Source of the DNA: Candidatus Thioglobus autotrophicus
GTDB lineage: Bacteria; Pseudomonadota; Gammaproteobacteria; PS1; Pseudothioglobaceae
Reading direction: 5' to 3'
Length of the DNA stretch: 64,000 nucleotides
NCBI RefSeq assembly: GCF_001293165.1
Contig: NZ_CP010552.1
Location: forward strand, 1,054,001-1,118,000
Position numbers and translations under genes: made by a program. This document shows positions 37,831 to 48,276 of the stretch, one piece after another (position 1 is the first letter of the stretch; every line of letters begins with the position of its first letter). Under the pieces are notes generated by a model. The model saw nothing but the letters and a program-made list of their open reading frames with translations. It had not been told where the DNA came from and made no database searches.

Positions 37831-38040
37831 ATAATTTTGATAAAAATACGTTTAATAAAAATTTAACAAATTATTGAAATGTGACAAATATCAGTGTTTA
37901 AAAGGGTTTTAAAGGTGTTATCTTGATCAAAAAAGTGTGTTTTTGGCCGAAAAAATACGGTTTTTTGCTAGAAAAATGGCAAATTTGGAGAATGATAGAT
38001 ATTTTTTTAAAAATTTTGGATATTTTGCAAATGAGCAAAT
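37831..38040. other. AT-rich intergenic region between dctM and the mraZ operator
   Basis: About 210 bases of very AT-rich sequence downstream of dctM. It has many A and T runs, but I see no convincing terminator, ORF or repeat, and nothing further can be supported. Confidence 0.5.
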
Positions 38041-39339
38041 TTAACCGCCAATAATCTCTGGACCCATGAGCAGGGTTGGTAGGTAAGTAGATATTTGCGG
38101 AATAAAGGTGATCATCATCAAGAAAACCATCATTAGTAATAACCATGGCAAGGTTGATTTAATCACTTCAATCAGTGGCATGCCAGTAATGCTTGAGGTG
38201 ACAAACAGATTCAGGCCGACGGGTGGGGTGAGCATGCCAATTTCCATATTAACCACCATGATAATACCCAAGTGAATAGGGTCAATGCCGAGCTCTATCG
38301 CAATAGGAAATAAGATAGGCGCCATAATCAGTAATACCGCTGAAGGCTCCATGAAGTTGCCAGCGATCAGTAACACCAAATTAACAATGAGTAAAAATCC
38401 CCATACGGGCAATCCAAATGCAATGATAGTTTCAGCGATTTCGTGTGGAATACGTTCGTTGGTCAGTACAAAGGCAAAAAGCATGGCGTTAGCAATAATG
38501 AACATCAGCATGATTGAGGTTTTTGCTGAATCCTTAATGACGGTCGAAATTTCTTTTATTTTGATATCTTTATAAACAAATACGCCCAGAATAAAGGCGT
38601 AAACGGCCGCGACGGCGGCGGCTTCAGTTGGGGTGAAAATGCCACCATAAATACCACCCATAATAATAACCACTAAGAACAATCCACCTGATGCACCCGT
38701 AAAGGCTTTGATTAAATGCTTGAATCCTTTAAAGGTCACGCTTGGATAGCCTTTAATTCTGGCGGTGAAATAAATGGCAACCATCATCATTGAGCCAATG
38801 ATCAGCCCTGGAATAACACCTGCTAAAAACATTCTGCCGACGGACACTTCAGTAGCAGCGGCGTATACTACCATTACAATAGAAGGTGGTATGAGAATAC
38901 CCATGGTGCCAGCAGAGCTAATAACGCCGGCGGCGTAAGATTGTGGATAGCCTTCTTTCACCATGCCAGCAATTACAATAGAGCCGATGGCGATAACGGT
39001 GGCAGGTGATGAGCCAGAAACAGCAGCAAACATCATGCAAGCGAGTACAGAGGCCATTGGCAGGCCGCCTTTAATCCAGCCTATACTGGCGATAGCAAAA
39101 TCAACCAAACGTTGTGCAGAGCCACCTTTGGATAAAAAAGAAGAGGCTAGAATGAAAAATGGAATCGCCATTAATGTGTAATGCTCCATAGCACTGAATA
39201 AATGACCTGCAAGGGATGCTAGAGATTCACTGCCGAATAGAAGAATAACGGTGACACTGGACAGGCCTAATGAAAAGGCGACAGGAACACCCATAGCCAT
39301 CAAGCCAAAAAGCATAAAGAATAGAGTGAAAATAATCAT
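38041..39339 (-). CDS. dctM: TRAP transporter large permease DctM
   Basis: The ion-coupled membrane component of a tripartite TRAP importer, about 12 hydrophobic helices in 432 residues. Conserved patches include AIPFFILASSFLSKGG, SGSSPATVIAIGSI, GILIPPSIVMVVYA and GMLTPPVGLNLFVTS. It overlaps the end of dctQ by 4 bases. Substrate specificity is set by DctP, two genes upstream. Confidence 0.95.
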   Translation of the reverse strand: MIIFTLFFMLFGLMAMGVPVAFSLGLSSVTVILLFGSESLASLAGHLFSAMEHYTLMAIPFFILASSFLSKGGSAQRLVDFAIASIGWIKGGLPMASVLACMMFAAVSGSSPATVIAIGSIVIAGMVKEGYPQSYAAGVISSAGTMGILIPPSIVMVVYAAATEVSVGRMFLAGVIPGLIIGSMMMVAIYFTARIKGYPSVTFKGFKHLIKAFTGASGGLFLVVIIMGGIYGGIFTPTEAAAVAAVYAFILGVFVYKDIKIKEISTVIKDSAKTSIMLMFIIANAMLFAFVLTNERIPHEIAETIIAFGLPVWGFLLIVNLVLLIAGNFMEPSAVLLIMAPILFPIAIELGIDPIHLGIIMVVNMEIGMLTPPVGLNLFVTSSITGMPLIEVIKSTLPWLLLMMVFLMMITFIPQISTYLPTLLMGPEIIGG

Positions 39340-39851
39340 TCTTTATAGTCGTTGTTGTGCGTATCAAAATGCATGGAGGATGTTTTGTTATTAATAACAT
39401 CAATTGCTACTTCAATCAGTCGATAAAACATCAGTGCAAAGCCTAGTGGCAGGATGATTTTGGCTTGCCATTCTAGGATTGGTAAGTCTTCCATTTCAAT
39501 GTCAATATCTTTAAGTAGCGATACATATTCATAACTACCAATAAACATAATGATGACAAACACCATGCAAGCTGAAATGGCAAATAAGGTGATTATTTTT
39601 TTATTTTTTTTAGAGAATAAATCAACAACGCTATCTACTGCAATGTGTGCACCGCATTTGATAATATAAGAAGCACCTAGTAAAACTAGCCAGGCAAATA
39701 AATAGGTTGTGGCCTCGAGCACCCAAACGGCGCCAGAATTAAAAACATAGCGAGCAACAACTTGTGAAAAAGTCAGTAGCGTCATCGAGGCTAATAAGAG
39801 GGTGATAAGCCACTCTTCAAGATGATTGATAAGGTTTGAGAATTTAATCAT
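39336..39851 (-). CDS. dctQ: TRAP transporter small permease DctQ
   Basis: Four-helix small membrane subunit (171 residues) that links DctM to the binding protein. Typical features are an N-terminal EEWLITLLLASMTLLTFSQVVARYVF helix and the loop GASYIIKCGAHIAVDSVVD. It lies between dctP, from which a hairpin separates it, and dctM, which it overlaps by 4 bases. Confidence 0.93.
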   Translation of the reverse strand: MIKFSNLINHLEEWLITLLLASMTLLTFSQVVARYVFNSGAVWVLEATTYLFAWLVLLGASYIIKCGAHIAVDSVVDLFSKKNKKIITLFAISACMVFVIIMFIGSYEYVSLLKDIDIEMEDLPILEWQAKIILPLGFALMFYRLIEVAIDVINNKTSSMHFDTHNNDYKE

Positions 39852-39921
39852 GAAAAAATCTTTGCGTAATTATGACTATTGCTAATATGTCTTTGATTCA
39901 TAATTATGAAAAGGTTTTTTA

Positions 39922-39955
39922 TAAAAACACAACACTTAGATTGGTTGTGTTTTTA
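39922..39955 (-). terminator. Hairpin between dctP and dctQ
   Basis: TAAAAACACAAC (39922-39933) pairs perfectly with GTTGTGTTTTTA (39944-39955), a 12-base stem that on the minus strand ends in a U-rich arm. It most likely acts as a partial terminator or 3' stabiliser that keeps the periplasmic binding protein more abundant than the permeases. Confidence 0.7.
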
Positions 39956-39963
39956 TTATTTCC

Positions 39964-40962
39964 TTAGTTTTTGGCGTTACACTGCTGTACTGCAGCAATG
40001 TTGTCTTTGCCCACTTGGTCTTCAAATTGAGCCCAAACTGGCTTCATAGCGCTCACCCATTGCTCTTTTTGTGAATCAGTAAGTGTGTGGATGTTGGTTT
40101 TTCCAGAATCTGCAACAGTCTGCATATCTTTAACCGCTGCATCCAGTGCAAACTGCGTAACTTGAACTGTTACTTCTTTAACAATTTGGTCTAACTGCAT
40201 ACGAATGTCAGTTGGTAGATTATTCCAAAAACGCTTATTAGTAACAAGTGCGTACTCTAAAACACCATGGTTAGAGATAGTGGTATCTTTTTGTACTTCA
40301 AAGAATTTCTTTGAACGAATATTTGACCAGGTGTTTTCTTGGCCATCAATAACACCCGTTGCAAGCGCATTGTAAACTTCTGAAAAGGCCATTTTTTGTG
40401 GATTTGCATTAACCGCTTCAAATTGTGCTTTGAGTACATCAGAGCTCATGATACGGAATTTCAACCCTTTGGCATCTTCAGGGTTAATTAAAGCATGGTT
40501 AGCTGAAATTTGCTTCATACCGTTTAGCCAGTAGCCTAAACCTTTAATGCCTTTTCTTTCAGCAGCCCCTAAAAGCGCCTGACCCTTAGCAGAGTCGGTA
40601 AAGCAATTAAGTGCTTGTGGGTTTTTAAATAAGAAAGGCAGGTCAAATAATGCCCATTGCTTAGTGTATTTGCTAAATTTAGATAGCGATGGTGCTGCTA
40701 ATTGAACATCATTTAATAACAAGGCTTTTAAAACAGCCTTATCAGTATATAGTTGAGAACTTGGAAAAACCTCAACACGCACTTTTCCGCCTAGACGCTC
40801 ATCTACCAGTTTTTTAAACAACATGGCGCCTTTGCCTTTGGGTGTAGCTTCTGTGGTGACGTGTGAAAACTTGATCACAATTTCTTTAGCAGAGGCTATA
40901 GGTGATGCGAGTAATCCCATGGCAACAACAGTGGCTGCTATTAATTTTATATCTTTTTTCAT
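39964..40962 (-). CDS. dctP: TRAP transporter solute-binding protein DctP
   Basis: Periplasmic receptor of 332 residues with signal peptide 1-25 ending ASPIASA. The carboxylate-binding arginine lies in LKFRIMSSDVLKAQF, and GVIDGQENTWSNI matches DctP proteins for succinate, malate and fumarate. C4-dicarboxylate specificity is therefore likely but not proven. It has a strong GAGGAGAG ribosome site and its own promoter. Confidence 0.92.
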   Translation of the reverse strand: MKKDIKLIAATVVAMGLLASPIASAKEIVIKFSHVTTEATPKGKGAMLFKKLVDERLGGKVRVEVFPSSQLYTDKAVLKALLLNDVQLAAPSLSKFSKYTKQWALFDLPFLFKNPQALNCFTDSAKGQALLGAAERKGIKGLGYWLNGMKQISANHALINPEDAKGLKFRIMSSDVLKAQFEAVNANPQKMAFSEVYNALATGVIDGQENTWSNIRSKKFFEVQKDTTISNHGVLEYALVTNKRFWNNLPTDIRMQLDQIVKEVTVQVTQFALDAAVKDMQTVADSGKTNIHTLTDSQKEQWVSAMKPVWAQFEDQVGKDNIAAVQQCNAKN

Positions 40963-41001
40963 TTTTCTCTCCTCAGAGTAGTTTAGTCAATAACAATTGC
41001 A

Positions 41002-41030
41002 AGGTTATGCTATAAGTTTAATCCTGTCAA
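41002..41030 (-). promoter_or_regulatory. Probable promoter of dctPQM
   Basis: On the minus strand a perfect TTGACA (41025-41030) lies 17 bases from TAACCT (41002-41007), a weak -10. Transcription would begin about 30 bases before the dctP ATG. The weak -10 suggests that an activator may be needed, but no operator is evident. Confidence 0.45.
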
Positions 41031-41056
41031 TGGCCTTCTAAAATAAAGCATGCGGC

Positions 41057-41902
41057 TTATCTTAGCGATAATTTGTTGATAATTTTGGCACTAATTTCCT
41101 CAATAGAAGTTTGTGTGGTATCTATAAAAGGAATGTGGTTAGTGTGGTACAAATCTTCTGCACGTTTCACTTCATTTTGGCATTGCTTGAGTGAGGCATA
41201 GTTACTATTACTTCTACGCTCATCTCTGATTTTTTGCAGGCGAATGGGGTTAATGGTAAGACCAAATAACTTGTGTTTATAGGGTTGCAAGCTTTCTGGT
41301 AGGCGCGTATTGTCCAGGTCTTGTTCGATGAGTGGGTAGTTCGCTGCATTAATACCGTATTGCAATGCCATAAATAAACAGCTGGGTGTTTTGCCGGAGC
41401 GGGATACGCCAATCAGAATAAGGTCTGCATTTTCATAACTTTTGGCGCCTAAACCATCGTCACTGCCTAGGGCAAAGTTAATACTACTAATTCGATCTGT
41501 ATAGTTGCTATTATGGCTTAATCCATGCAATCGTCCGGCAGTATGCGAAGATTTTAGTTCTAGCGAACGCTCCATTTTTGAGATAAACGTATCAAAAAAA
41601 TCAAAAAATACACAATCACTTTTTGACATCATGACTCGAAATTCATGATTAATTTGAGTGCTAAATACCAAGACTGGACTGCCTGCCTTTGAAGAGGCAC
41701 GATTGACCTGTTCAACTGCATCGATGGCTTTATCCAGTGTGTCAATAAAGGATAGGTGGATTTTATTAAATTCCACACTTTCAAATTGGCTGAGCAGACT
41801 ACTTCCCAATGCTTCTGCCGTAATGCCTGTACGGTCAGAAACGAAAAAGACGTCTGTGCTTTTAATGTTTTGCTTGACCAAGGTGTGACCAGGTTTGTAC
41901 AA
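41057..41902 (-). CDS. ppsR: PEP synthase regulatory protein (bifunctional kinase/pyrophosphorylase)
   Basis: ADP-dependent kinase and phosphate-dependent pyrophosphorylase that switches PEP synthase off and on. The DUF299 landmarks [15 protein letters not shown], the P-loop [10 protein letters not shown] (165-174), [12 protein letters not shown] and KLFGLTINP are present. Length 281. The ATG used overlaps ppsA by 41 bases; a TTG nine codons in ([13 protein letters not shown]) is an alternative start. The pairing with ppsA makes the substrate clear. Confidence 0.93.
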   Translation of the reverse strand: MYKPGHTLVKQNIKSTDVFFVSDRTGITAEALGSSLLSQFESVEFNKIHLSFIDTLDKAIDAVEQVNRASSKAGSPVLVFSTQINHEFRVMMSKSDCVFFDFFDTFISKMERSLELKSSHTAGRLHGLSHNSNYTDRISSINFALGSDDGLGAKSYENADLILIGVSRSGKTPSCLFMALQYGINAANYPLIEQDLDNTRLPESLQPYKHKLFGLTINPIRLQKIRDERRSNSNYASLKQCQNEVKRAEDLYHTNHIPFIDTTQTSIEEISAKIINKLSLR

Positions 41903-44234
41903 CGGTATCTGGATTGAGCGAAATGCTGGTGATTTTTTGTTCCAGTAGCCATTGTGCTAACTCTGGATGATCAGAAGGGCCTTGTCCACAAATACCAATA
42001 TATTTATTTTGTGCATGACAAGCACTAATTGCCATAGAAATCATCTTCTTAACCGCCGGGTCTTGCTCGTCAAATCCATCGGCAATAATGCCTGAGTCAC
42101 GATCCATGCCTAGAGTGAGTTGTGTTAAGTCATTAGAGCCAATGGAGAAGCCGTCAAAATAGTGTAAAAATTCATCAGCAAGTACAGCATTTGAAGGTAG
42201 CTCGCACATCATAATCACTCGAAGGCCGTTAACACCACGCTCCAATCCGTTAATCTTTAAGAGTTCAATAACTTGGGCAGCTTCGCTCAAGGTTCTGACA
42301 AATGGGATCATAATTTCTACATTAGTTAATCCCATTTCTTCTCTAACTTTTTTAAGTGCCTGACATTCTAATTCAAAGCAAGCTCTAAAATCTTCTGACA
42401 AGTATCTGGCTGTCCCTCTGAAGCCGATCATTGGGTTTTCCTCAGTAGGTTCGTATCTTGTGCCTGCATATAGATTTGCATATTCGTTGGATTTAAAATC
42501 CGACATTCTAATAATGACAGGGCTATTAGAAAATGAGGCGGCGATAGTAGCAATACCTTCGGTAAGTTTGCTCACATAGAATTCAAGAGGAGAGTTGTAG
42601 CCTGCTGTTTTTTGTTGAATATGTGCTTGCATATCACTCGGCAATTGGTTAAATTCCAGCAATGCCTTAGGGTGAATGCCAATAGTGGTATTAATGATAA
42701 ACTCCAAGCGCGCCAAGCCAACGCCCGCATTAGGAATGCTGGCAAAATCAAAGGCTCTACTTGGATTACCAACATTCATCATAATTTTGGTGGGAATTTC
42801 AGGCAGTGCATCAACCGCTAGCTGTGTGTGCTCAAAATCTAGTATGCCTTCATAGACATAGCCGGTATCACCTTGTGCACAAGAGGCGGTGACAGGTGTT
42901 TGATTAGTTAAGGCCTCTGTTGCATTGCCCGTGCCAACAATGGCTGGAACGCCTAATTCACGAGCGATAATAGCAGCGTGACAGGTACGACCTCCGCGAT
43001 TGGTAATAATAGCAGAGGCGCGTTTCATCACCGGCTCCCAATCGGGATCTGTCATGTCTGTGACTAAAACATCTCCTGGTTGAACTTGGTCCATTTCAGA
43101 AATGTTACTAATAATACGCGCAGGACCGTGTCCAATTTTTTGACCAATGGCTCGACCTTCAATGAGTATGTCTGATTTTTGTGTGAGTTGATATCTATCG
43201 ATTGTATGCGAGGTGTCTTCTCTGCTTTTAACCGTCTCTGGACGAGCTTGTACAATATAGAGTTTGTTATTGCCGCCATCGAGTGCCCATTCGATATCCA
43301 TCGGCCTTTGATAGTGTTTTTCAATAATGACTGCGTAGCGAGCAAGCTCTTGAATTTGATCGTCGTTTAAACTGAATTGCTGCTGTTGATCTTTAGGGAC
43401 AGATTCAATGGCAACACTGCTTTTTAAATCATCATAAGCGTAAGTCATTTTGATTTCTTTTGAGCCTAGGGTTCGACTTAAAATAGCTGGTTTATTAGCG
43501 TGCAAGGTTGGTTTATGGGCATAAAACTCATCAGGGTTAACCGAGCCTTGAACCACTGTTTCACCTAGTCCATAAGCAGAAGTGATAAAGACTGTTTCAT
43601 CAAATCCAGATTCTGTGTCAATCGTAAACATAACACCACTGGCACCAATGTCACTTCTGACCATTTGTTGAATGCCTGCTGATAGGGCGACTTCTGAATG
43701 CTCAAATCCTTGGTGTACACGATATGAAATAGCGCGATCGTTATAAAGGGAGGCGAATACTTTCTTGATAGCGCCAAGGATATCGTCAATACCATGGACA
43801 TTGAGATAAGTTTCTTGTTGTCCGGCGAATGAGGCTTCAGGCAAATCCTCGGCAGTTGCAGAAGATCTTACCGCAAAGGTGGCCGTTGATCCTAGCTCTT
43901 GTTCCAATTGTTGATAATTGCTAATAATATCATTGTGTAGTGCCTCTGGAAAATGAGATTCTTGCACCCAGTTACGTATGGTTGAGCCAACAGAGGTTAG
44001 TGCTTGGATATTATTAGGATCTAGATCTTTAAGCAACTCATTAATTTTTACTTTGAGATTATTATGATCTAGAAACATTTCAAAAGCATAGGCTGTTGTG
44101 GCAAAGCCACCAGGTACTCGCACACCTTGGCTGGTTAAGGCGCCAATCATTTCTCCTAAAGAAGCGTTTTTTCCACCAACACTTTCTACATCGGTAATAC
44201 CCACTTTATCTAGCCAAACAACATAATCACTCAT
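41862..44234 (-). CDS. ppsA: Phosphoenolpyruvate synthase
   Basis: Converts pyruvate and ATP to PEP, AMP and phosphate. Domains run from the N-terminal ATP-grasp ([10 protein letters not shown] near 20; [20 protein letters not shown]) through the phosphohistidine domain with catalytic H419 in [15 protein letters not shown] to a C-terminal PEP/pyruvate TIM barrel ([16 protein letters not shown]). Length 790 is typical. In an autotroph it feeds PEP to gluconeogenesis. A GGGGGAG ribosome site precedes the ATG; ppsR overlaps its end. Confidence 0.97.
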   Translation of the reverse strand: MSDYVVWLDKVGITDVESVGGKNASLGEMIGALTSQGVRVPGGFATTAYAFEMFLDHNNLKVKINELLKDLDPNNIQALTSVGSTIRNWVQESHFPEALHNDIISNYQQLEQELGSTATFAVRSSATAEDLPEASFAGQQETYLNVHGIDDILGAIKKVFASLYNDRAISYRVHQGFEHSEVALSAGIQQMVRSDIGASGVMFTIDTESGFDETVFITSAYGLGETVVQGSVNPDEFYAHKPTLHANKPAILSRTLGSKEIKMTYAYDDLKSSVAIESVPKDQQQQFSLNDDQIQELARYAVIIEKHYQRPMDIEWALDGGNNKLYIVQARPETVKSREDTSHTIDRYQLTQKSDILIEGRAIGQKIGHGPARIISNISEMDQVQPGDVLVTDMTDPDWEPVMKRASAIITNRGGRTCHAAIIARELGVPAIVGTGNATEALTNQTPVTASCAQGDTGYVYEGILDFEHTQLAVDALPEIPTKIMMNVGNPSRAFDFASIPNAGVGLARLEFIINTTIGIHPKALLEFNQLPSDMQAHIQQKTAGYNSPLEFYVSKLTEGIATIAASFSNSPVIIRMSDFKSNEYANLYAGTRYEPTEENPMIGFRGTARYLSEDFRACFELECQALKKVREEMGLTNVEIMIPFVRTLSEAAQVIELLKINGLERGVNGLRVIMMCELPSNAVLADEFLHYFDGFSIGSNDLTQLTLGMDRDSGIIADGFDEQDPAVKKMISMAISACHAQNKYIGICGQGPSDHPELAQWLLEQKITSISLNPDTVVQTWSHLGQAKH

Positions 44235-44360
44235 ATCTCCCCCTTGGTTATTGTGATTAAAACAATTAAATTTTGTTGTGTCAATTTGATTGTTCTTTAG
44301 GTTTCTTATAATATAGGATGATTTTTAATAGGTCGCTTTATTATTGTAATAATATTTCAT

Positions 44361-44405
44361 ATTATGAAAATAGTTGGTTACATTATGAAAAAAATAGTTA
44401 GGTAA
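44361..44405. repeat. Imperfect direct repeat in the ppsA/sdh divergent region
   Basis: ATTATGAAAATAGTTGGTTA (44361-44380) recurs at 44382-44405 as ATTATGAAA, three extra A, then ATAGTTAGGTAA. The pair lies near the middle of the 281-base region between two divergent operons and could be a regulator site. The rest of the region is AT-rich; I see no strong promoter match. Confidence 0.4.
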
Positions 44406-44515
44406 GACGGGTTTATGTATGATAATCTTTATCTTAATAAAACCATAACACCAAGACTGTTTAATATTTAGTACATAGGTTTAAACATTTAAGTAATATT
44501 TTTATAAGGGGGGGT

Positions 44516-44998
44516 ATGAAATACCATTTAATCGATAAAGAATCCATTGATACGGTACTTGATAAAGCTAGACAGTATCGATCATTACTAGAGCCAGATT
44601 TGGCCATTAGCATTTGTATTGATGTGTTTGCAGTAGATCCTGACAATCAGCAAGCACTTGTGGTTTATATCTTGGCATTAACGGATCAATTAAGCCTTAG
44701 TAATGTCAAAATCTCGCATAAGAAAATTACAGAAACAATTGATAGACTCGATTCTGAATTTCATCGACATTATTATATGGGTATCTTTTTGGAAAGAAAG
44801 GCAAGAGGGCTGTTAAAACACTCTATGTCTCACTCTTTTGCTTATAAAGGCTTAATGGAAGCAATTGGCAAGTATGAAATTGCTGAGAAAATGGCACCTA
44901 AACACTGTTCAGATCCGATTTTGCGTTATAACAGTTGCCTTAGAACTATAGAAAAAGAAGGCTTACAGCCTAGAAAGGAATTCGATGAACTTTTTTAA
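44516..44998 (+). CDS. Unknown helical, TPR-like protein preceding sdhC
   Basis: A 160-residue soluble protein, all-helical by composition, with a weak TPR-like pattern (YRSLLEPDLAISICIDVFAVDPDNQQALVVYI). A second helical hairpin ends KYEIAEKMAPKHCSDP. No signal or membrane segment. A run of seven G precedes the ATG as an unusually strong ribosome site. It overlaps sdhC by 14 bases, so it is co-translated with the respiratory complex and may help assemble or regulate it; this role is inferred from context only. Confidence 0.75.
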   Translation: MKYHLIDKESIDTVLDKARQYRSLLEPDLAISICIDVFAVDPDNQQALVVYILALTDQLSLSNVKISHKKITETIDRLDSEFHRHYYMGIFLERKARGLLKHSMSHSFAYKGLMEAIGKYEIAEKMAPKHCSDPILRYNSCLRTIEKEGLQPRKEFDELF

Positions 44999-45581
44999 TC
45001 ACACAGCAACGCGTAAAAAATGGATGGCCATTGCTGGTTTAATTTGGCTTTTGTATCTTGTTTTTCATTTGTTGAGCCTGCTTAACTTTCATTCAGGAAA
45101 AGATACTTTTAATGATTTTTATCATTGGTTTTCGCAAACGCCTTTTTATGCCTTTATGTTGGTACTATTGATTGCAACACTAATTTTTCATGTGATTACC
45201 GCTGTTTCTCGTCAACTTTATAATAACACTAGTGCTGGAGTTAGATATCAGAAAAAATATCCTGAGGCTATTCCAAGAGTGCTAGCTTGGGGCGGTGCAG
45301 CTGCATTATTCGCCTTTATTGTTTTTCATTCTGTGCAGATGACACTATTGATTGATAAAGTCGATTTATACCAATCAATTGTCTCTATGTTTTCTAATCC
45401 AATCATGTGGCTTATTTATGGACTTGGTTTGATAACCTTGGCGGCGCACTTGCATCACGGACTAACTAATGTATTACAAACATTTGGCTTATCGTCCAAG
45501 CATCATCATGCTGCTGCAATTGGCATTGTTCTGGTTGTTGTTGTTAGTTTTATTAGTATTCCAATGAGTGTTATATTATGA
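44985..45581 (+). CDS. sdhC: Succinate dehydrogenase/fumarate reductase cytochrome b subunit (type B)
   Basis: Single membrane anchor of 198 residues with five hydrophobic helices and histidines on four of them ([35 protein letters not shown]), consistent with di-haem b binding in the Bacillus/Wolinella-type b558 family. The E. coli-type enzyme instead uses two short anchors, SdhC and SdhD. The gene overlaps both neighbours. Confidence 0.9.
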   Translation: MNFFNHTATRKKWMAIAGLIWLLYLVFHLLSLLNFHSGKDTFNDFYHWFSQTPFYAFMLVLLIATLIFHVITAVSRQLYNNTSAGVRYQKKYPEAIPRVLAWGGAAALFAFIVFHSVQMTLLIDKVDLYQSIVSMFSNPIMWLIYGLGLITLAAHLHHGLTNVLQTFGLSSKHHHAAAIGIVLVVVVSFISIPMSVIL

Positions 45582-47506
45582 GTAATCTTTATGCAAACGA
45601 GCCAACAGGTCCTTTAGAGAGTCGTTGGGAAAAACATCTGTTCAACTTATCGTTAATTGCGCCACAAAATCGTAAAAAACATAAGATTATTGTTGTGGGT
45701 ACAGGGCTTGCAGGCGCTTCTCTGTGTGCGACATTGGGTGAAGCCGGTTATCAAGTAAGCTCTTTTTGTTTTCAAGATTCCCCACGCAGAGCGCATTCTA
45801 TTGCTGCACAAGGTGGTATTAATGCCACCAAAAATTATCAAAATGATGGTGACAGTGTTTGGCGTTTATTTTACGACACCATTAAAGGTGGTGATTTTAG
45901 AGCGCGCGAATCTAATGTATATCGTTTAGCTGAGTTGAGTGGTAATATTATTGACCAAGCTGTTGCTCAAGGCGTGCCTTTTGCCAGAGAGTATAGTGGT
46001 TATTTGGCTAACCGTTCGTTTGGTGGAACCCAAGTTTCTCGAACTTTTTATGCACGCGGACAAACAGGCCAGCAGTTGTTACTTGGCGCTTATCAAGCGC
46101 ATAGTCGTCAACTGGAAAATGACAACGTTTCTCATCAGTCTCGAGCAGAAATGTTGGAGCTAATTATGGTTGATGATAAAGCGCGAGGCGTGATAGTGAG
46201 AGATTTGATCAGTGGCGAGATCTCTGCACACACAGCTGATTGTGTTATTTTGTGCACAGGTGGCTATAGCAATGCCTTTTATTTATCAACCAATGCCAAA
46301 GGTTGCAATACCTCAGCAACTTGGCGTGCTTATAAGCAGGGCGCGTATTTTGCCAACCCAAGCTTTACTCAAATTCACCCAACTTGTGTACCACCAACAG
46401 GTGAGAATCAATCTAAATTGACGCTAATGAGTGAGTCTTTGCGTAATGATGGACGTATTTGGGCCCCTAAAAATATCGAAGATTGCACAAAAAATCCAGC
46501 GGACATTAAAGAAGAAGATAGAGATTATTTTTTAGAAAGAATGTATCCAGCTTTTGCCAATCTAGTGCCTAGAGATGTAGCATCACGTGCGGTGAAGCAT
46601 ATTTGTGACCAAGGTCATGGTGTGGGCAGTAAGATTCATGGCCAACGTTTGGGTGTGTATTTAGATTTTAGCGCTATTATTGAAAAATTAGGCCTAGAGG
46701 CAGTCGCCGAAAAGTACGGTAATTTATTTGACATGTATTCGAGTATTACTGGTGAAGATCCTTATCAAACCCCGATGAAGATTTATCCGGCGCCACACTA
46801 CACCATGGGTGGATTGTGGGTAGATTACAATTTAATGACAACCATAGAGGGTTTATTTGCCGGTGGTGAAGCTAATTTTTCTGACCACGGTGCTAACCGC
46901 CTGGGTGCTTCTGCACTAATGCAAGGGCTGGCAGATGGCTATTTTATTCTACCAAAAACAGTTGCTAATTATTTAGCCAATAGTAGCTTGGCTGACGTAG
47001 ACGATACCCATCCTCAAGTGGTGCAGAGCTTGAAGACAGTGAAAGATCGCATTCACCAATTAATGAATGCACCCGCACCTAAACACTCACCAGAATATTT
47101 TCATCAAAAGTTAGGAAAGGTATTATGGGAAGCTTGCGGCATGTCGCGTGAAGCAGATCGATTAAATCAAGCCATTGGTGAGATTGCTGAATTAGAATCC
47201 CAGTTTTGGCAAAATATTAAAGTGACTGGCGTTGATCAAGATCTAAACCAAACGTTAGAGCGTGCGGGTCGAGTGGCAGATTTTATTGAATTAGGTAAAT
47301 TGATGTGTCAAGATGCATTGATGCGTGAAGAATCTTGTGGCGCTCATGCGCGAGTGGAATATTTGTCTGAAAGTGGTGAAGCAAAAAGAGATGATGACGA
47401 TTTTTCATTTGTGGGCGCATGGGAGTATAAGCCTGAACAACCAATGCTACGTAAAGAGCAGCTTAATTACGAGTTTATCGAACCGACTGTAAGGAACTAC
47501 AAATGA
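45578..47506 (+). CDS. sdhA: Succinate dehydrogenase/fumarate reductase flavoprotein (type B)
   Basis: Catalytic subunit with covalent FAD. The FAD-binding loop [15 protein letters not shown] and the flavinylated histidine segment [13 protein letters not shown] are near the N-terminus. Substrate-site elements [12 protein letters not shown] and [15 protein letters not shown] follow. At 642 residues it is longer than E. coli SdhA (588), in line with the type-B enzymes of Bacteroidetes and Epsilonproteobacteria. Overlaps sdhC and sdhB by 4 bases each. Direction (succinate oxidation or fumarate reduction) cannot be read from sequence. Confidence 0.93.
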   Translation: MSNLYANEPTGPLESRWEKHLFNLSLIAPQNRKKHKIIVVGTGLAGASLCATLGEAGYQVSSFCFQDSPRRAHSIAAQGGINATKNYQNDGDSVWRLFYDTIKGGDFRARESNVYRLAELSGNIIDQAVAQGVPFAREYSGYLANRSFGGTQVSRTFYARGQTGQQLLLGAYQAHSRQLENDNVSHQSRAEMLELIMVDDKARGVIVRDLISGEISAHTADCVILCTGGYSNAFYLSTNAKGCNTSATWRAYKQGAYFANPSFTQIHPTCVPPTGENQSKLTLMSESLRNDGRIWAPKNIEDCTKNPADIKEEDRDYFLERMYPAFANLVPRDVASRAVKHICDQGHGVGSKIHGQRLGVYLDFSAIIEKLGLEAVAEKYGNLFDMYSSITGEDPYQTPMKIYPAPHYTMGGLWVDYNLMTTIEGLFAGGEANFSDHGANRLGASALMQGLADGYFILPKTVANYLANSSLADVDDTHPQVVQSLKTVKDRIHQLMNAPAPKHSPEYFHQKLGKVLWEACGMSREADRLNQAIGEIAELESQFWQNIKVTGVDQDLNQTLERAGRVADFIELGKLMCQDALMREESCGAHARVEYLSESGEAKRDDDDFSFVGAWEYKPEQPMLRKEQLNYEFIEPTVRNYK

Positions 47507-48234
47507 ATTTTACTCTACATATTTGGCGACAAAAAAACGGCGATATTAAAGGGGACTTTGTCACTTATCAGATTGATAATATTGATGAAGATACCTCGTT
47601 TTTGGAGATGCTTGACCAACTCAATGAACAGCTTATTGCCAAAGATCAAGATTGTATTGTTTTTGATTATGATTGCCGTGAAGGTATTTGTGGCGCTTGT
47701 TCATTGGTTATCAATGGCTATCCACATGGTGATAAAAAAGCCACAACAACGTGCCAACTGTATATGCGTGATTACAAGCATCAAACTGAGCTATGGGTAG
47801 AGCCTTGGCGCGCTGAATCGTTTCCAGTGATCAAAGACTTAACGGTTGATCGAACCTCATTTGACAATATTATTCAATCAGGTGGTTACGTATCAGTGCA
47901 TACTGGGTCTGCACCTGAGGCGAATGCTTTGTTGGTGGATAAGCATAGCGCAGATGAAGCTTTTAATTCAGCCACCTGTATTGGTTGTGGCGCTTGTGTT
48001 GCTGTATGTCCAAATGCATCGGCAACCTTGTTTGTTGCCGCTAAAATTACACACTTATCGTTATTGCCACAAGGTAAGATTGAAGAACAAGATCGTGCAC
48101 AAAAAATGTTTAATCAAATGGAAAGTGAAGGCTTTGGCAGTTGTTCAAATCATCGGTATTGTGAGCGTGTATGTCCTAAAGGGATTTCGGTTTCTAATAT
48201 TACCAAGATGAATCAAGTTCTTGGTTGGGCGTAA
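47503..48234 (+). CDS. sdhB: Succinate dehydrogenase/fumarate reductase iron-sulfur subunit (type B)
   Basis: Electron-transfer subunit with three clusters. The 2Fe-2S ligands are C58, C63, C66 and C84, with the [19 protein letters not shown] form typical of type-B enzymes. The 4Fe-4S and 3Fe-4S clusters use C159, C162, C165, C169 and C214, C220, C224 ([14 protein letters not shown]). Length 243. Last gene of the unit; malic enzyme follows after 42 bases. Confidence 0.94.
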   Translation: MNFTLHIWRQKNGDIKGDFVTYQIDNIDEDTSFLEMLDQLNEQLIAKDQDCIVFDYDCREGICGACSLVINGYPHGDKKATTTCQLYMRDYKHQTELWVEPWRAESFPVIKDLTVDRTSFDNIIQSGGYVSVHTGSAPEANALLVDKHSADEAFNSATCIGCGACVAVCPNASATLFVAAKITHLSLLPQGKIEEQDRAQKMFNQMESEGFGSCSNHRYCERVCPKGISVSNITKMNQVLGWA

Positions 48235-48276
48235 AAAAATTTAAAGATACTTATTAATTAAAACAAAATAAAAATT

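Noticed and set aside
37910-37940. FNR-like site in the dctM/mraZ spacer (TTGATCAA)
   Set aside because: The half-sites lack the four-base central spacing of TTGAT-N4-ATCAA.
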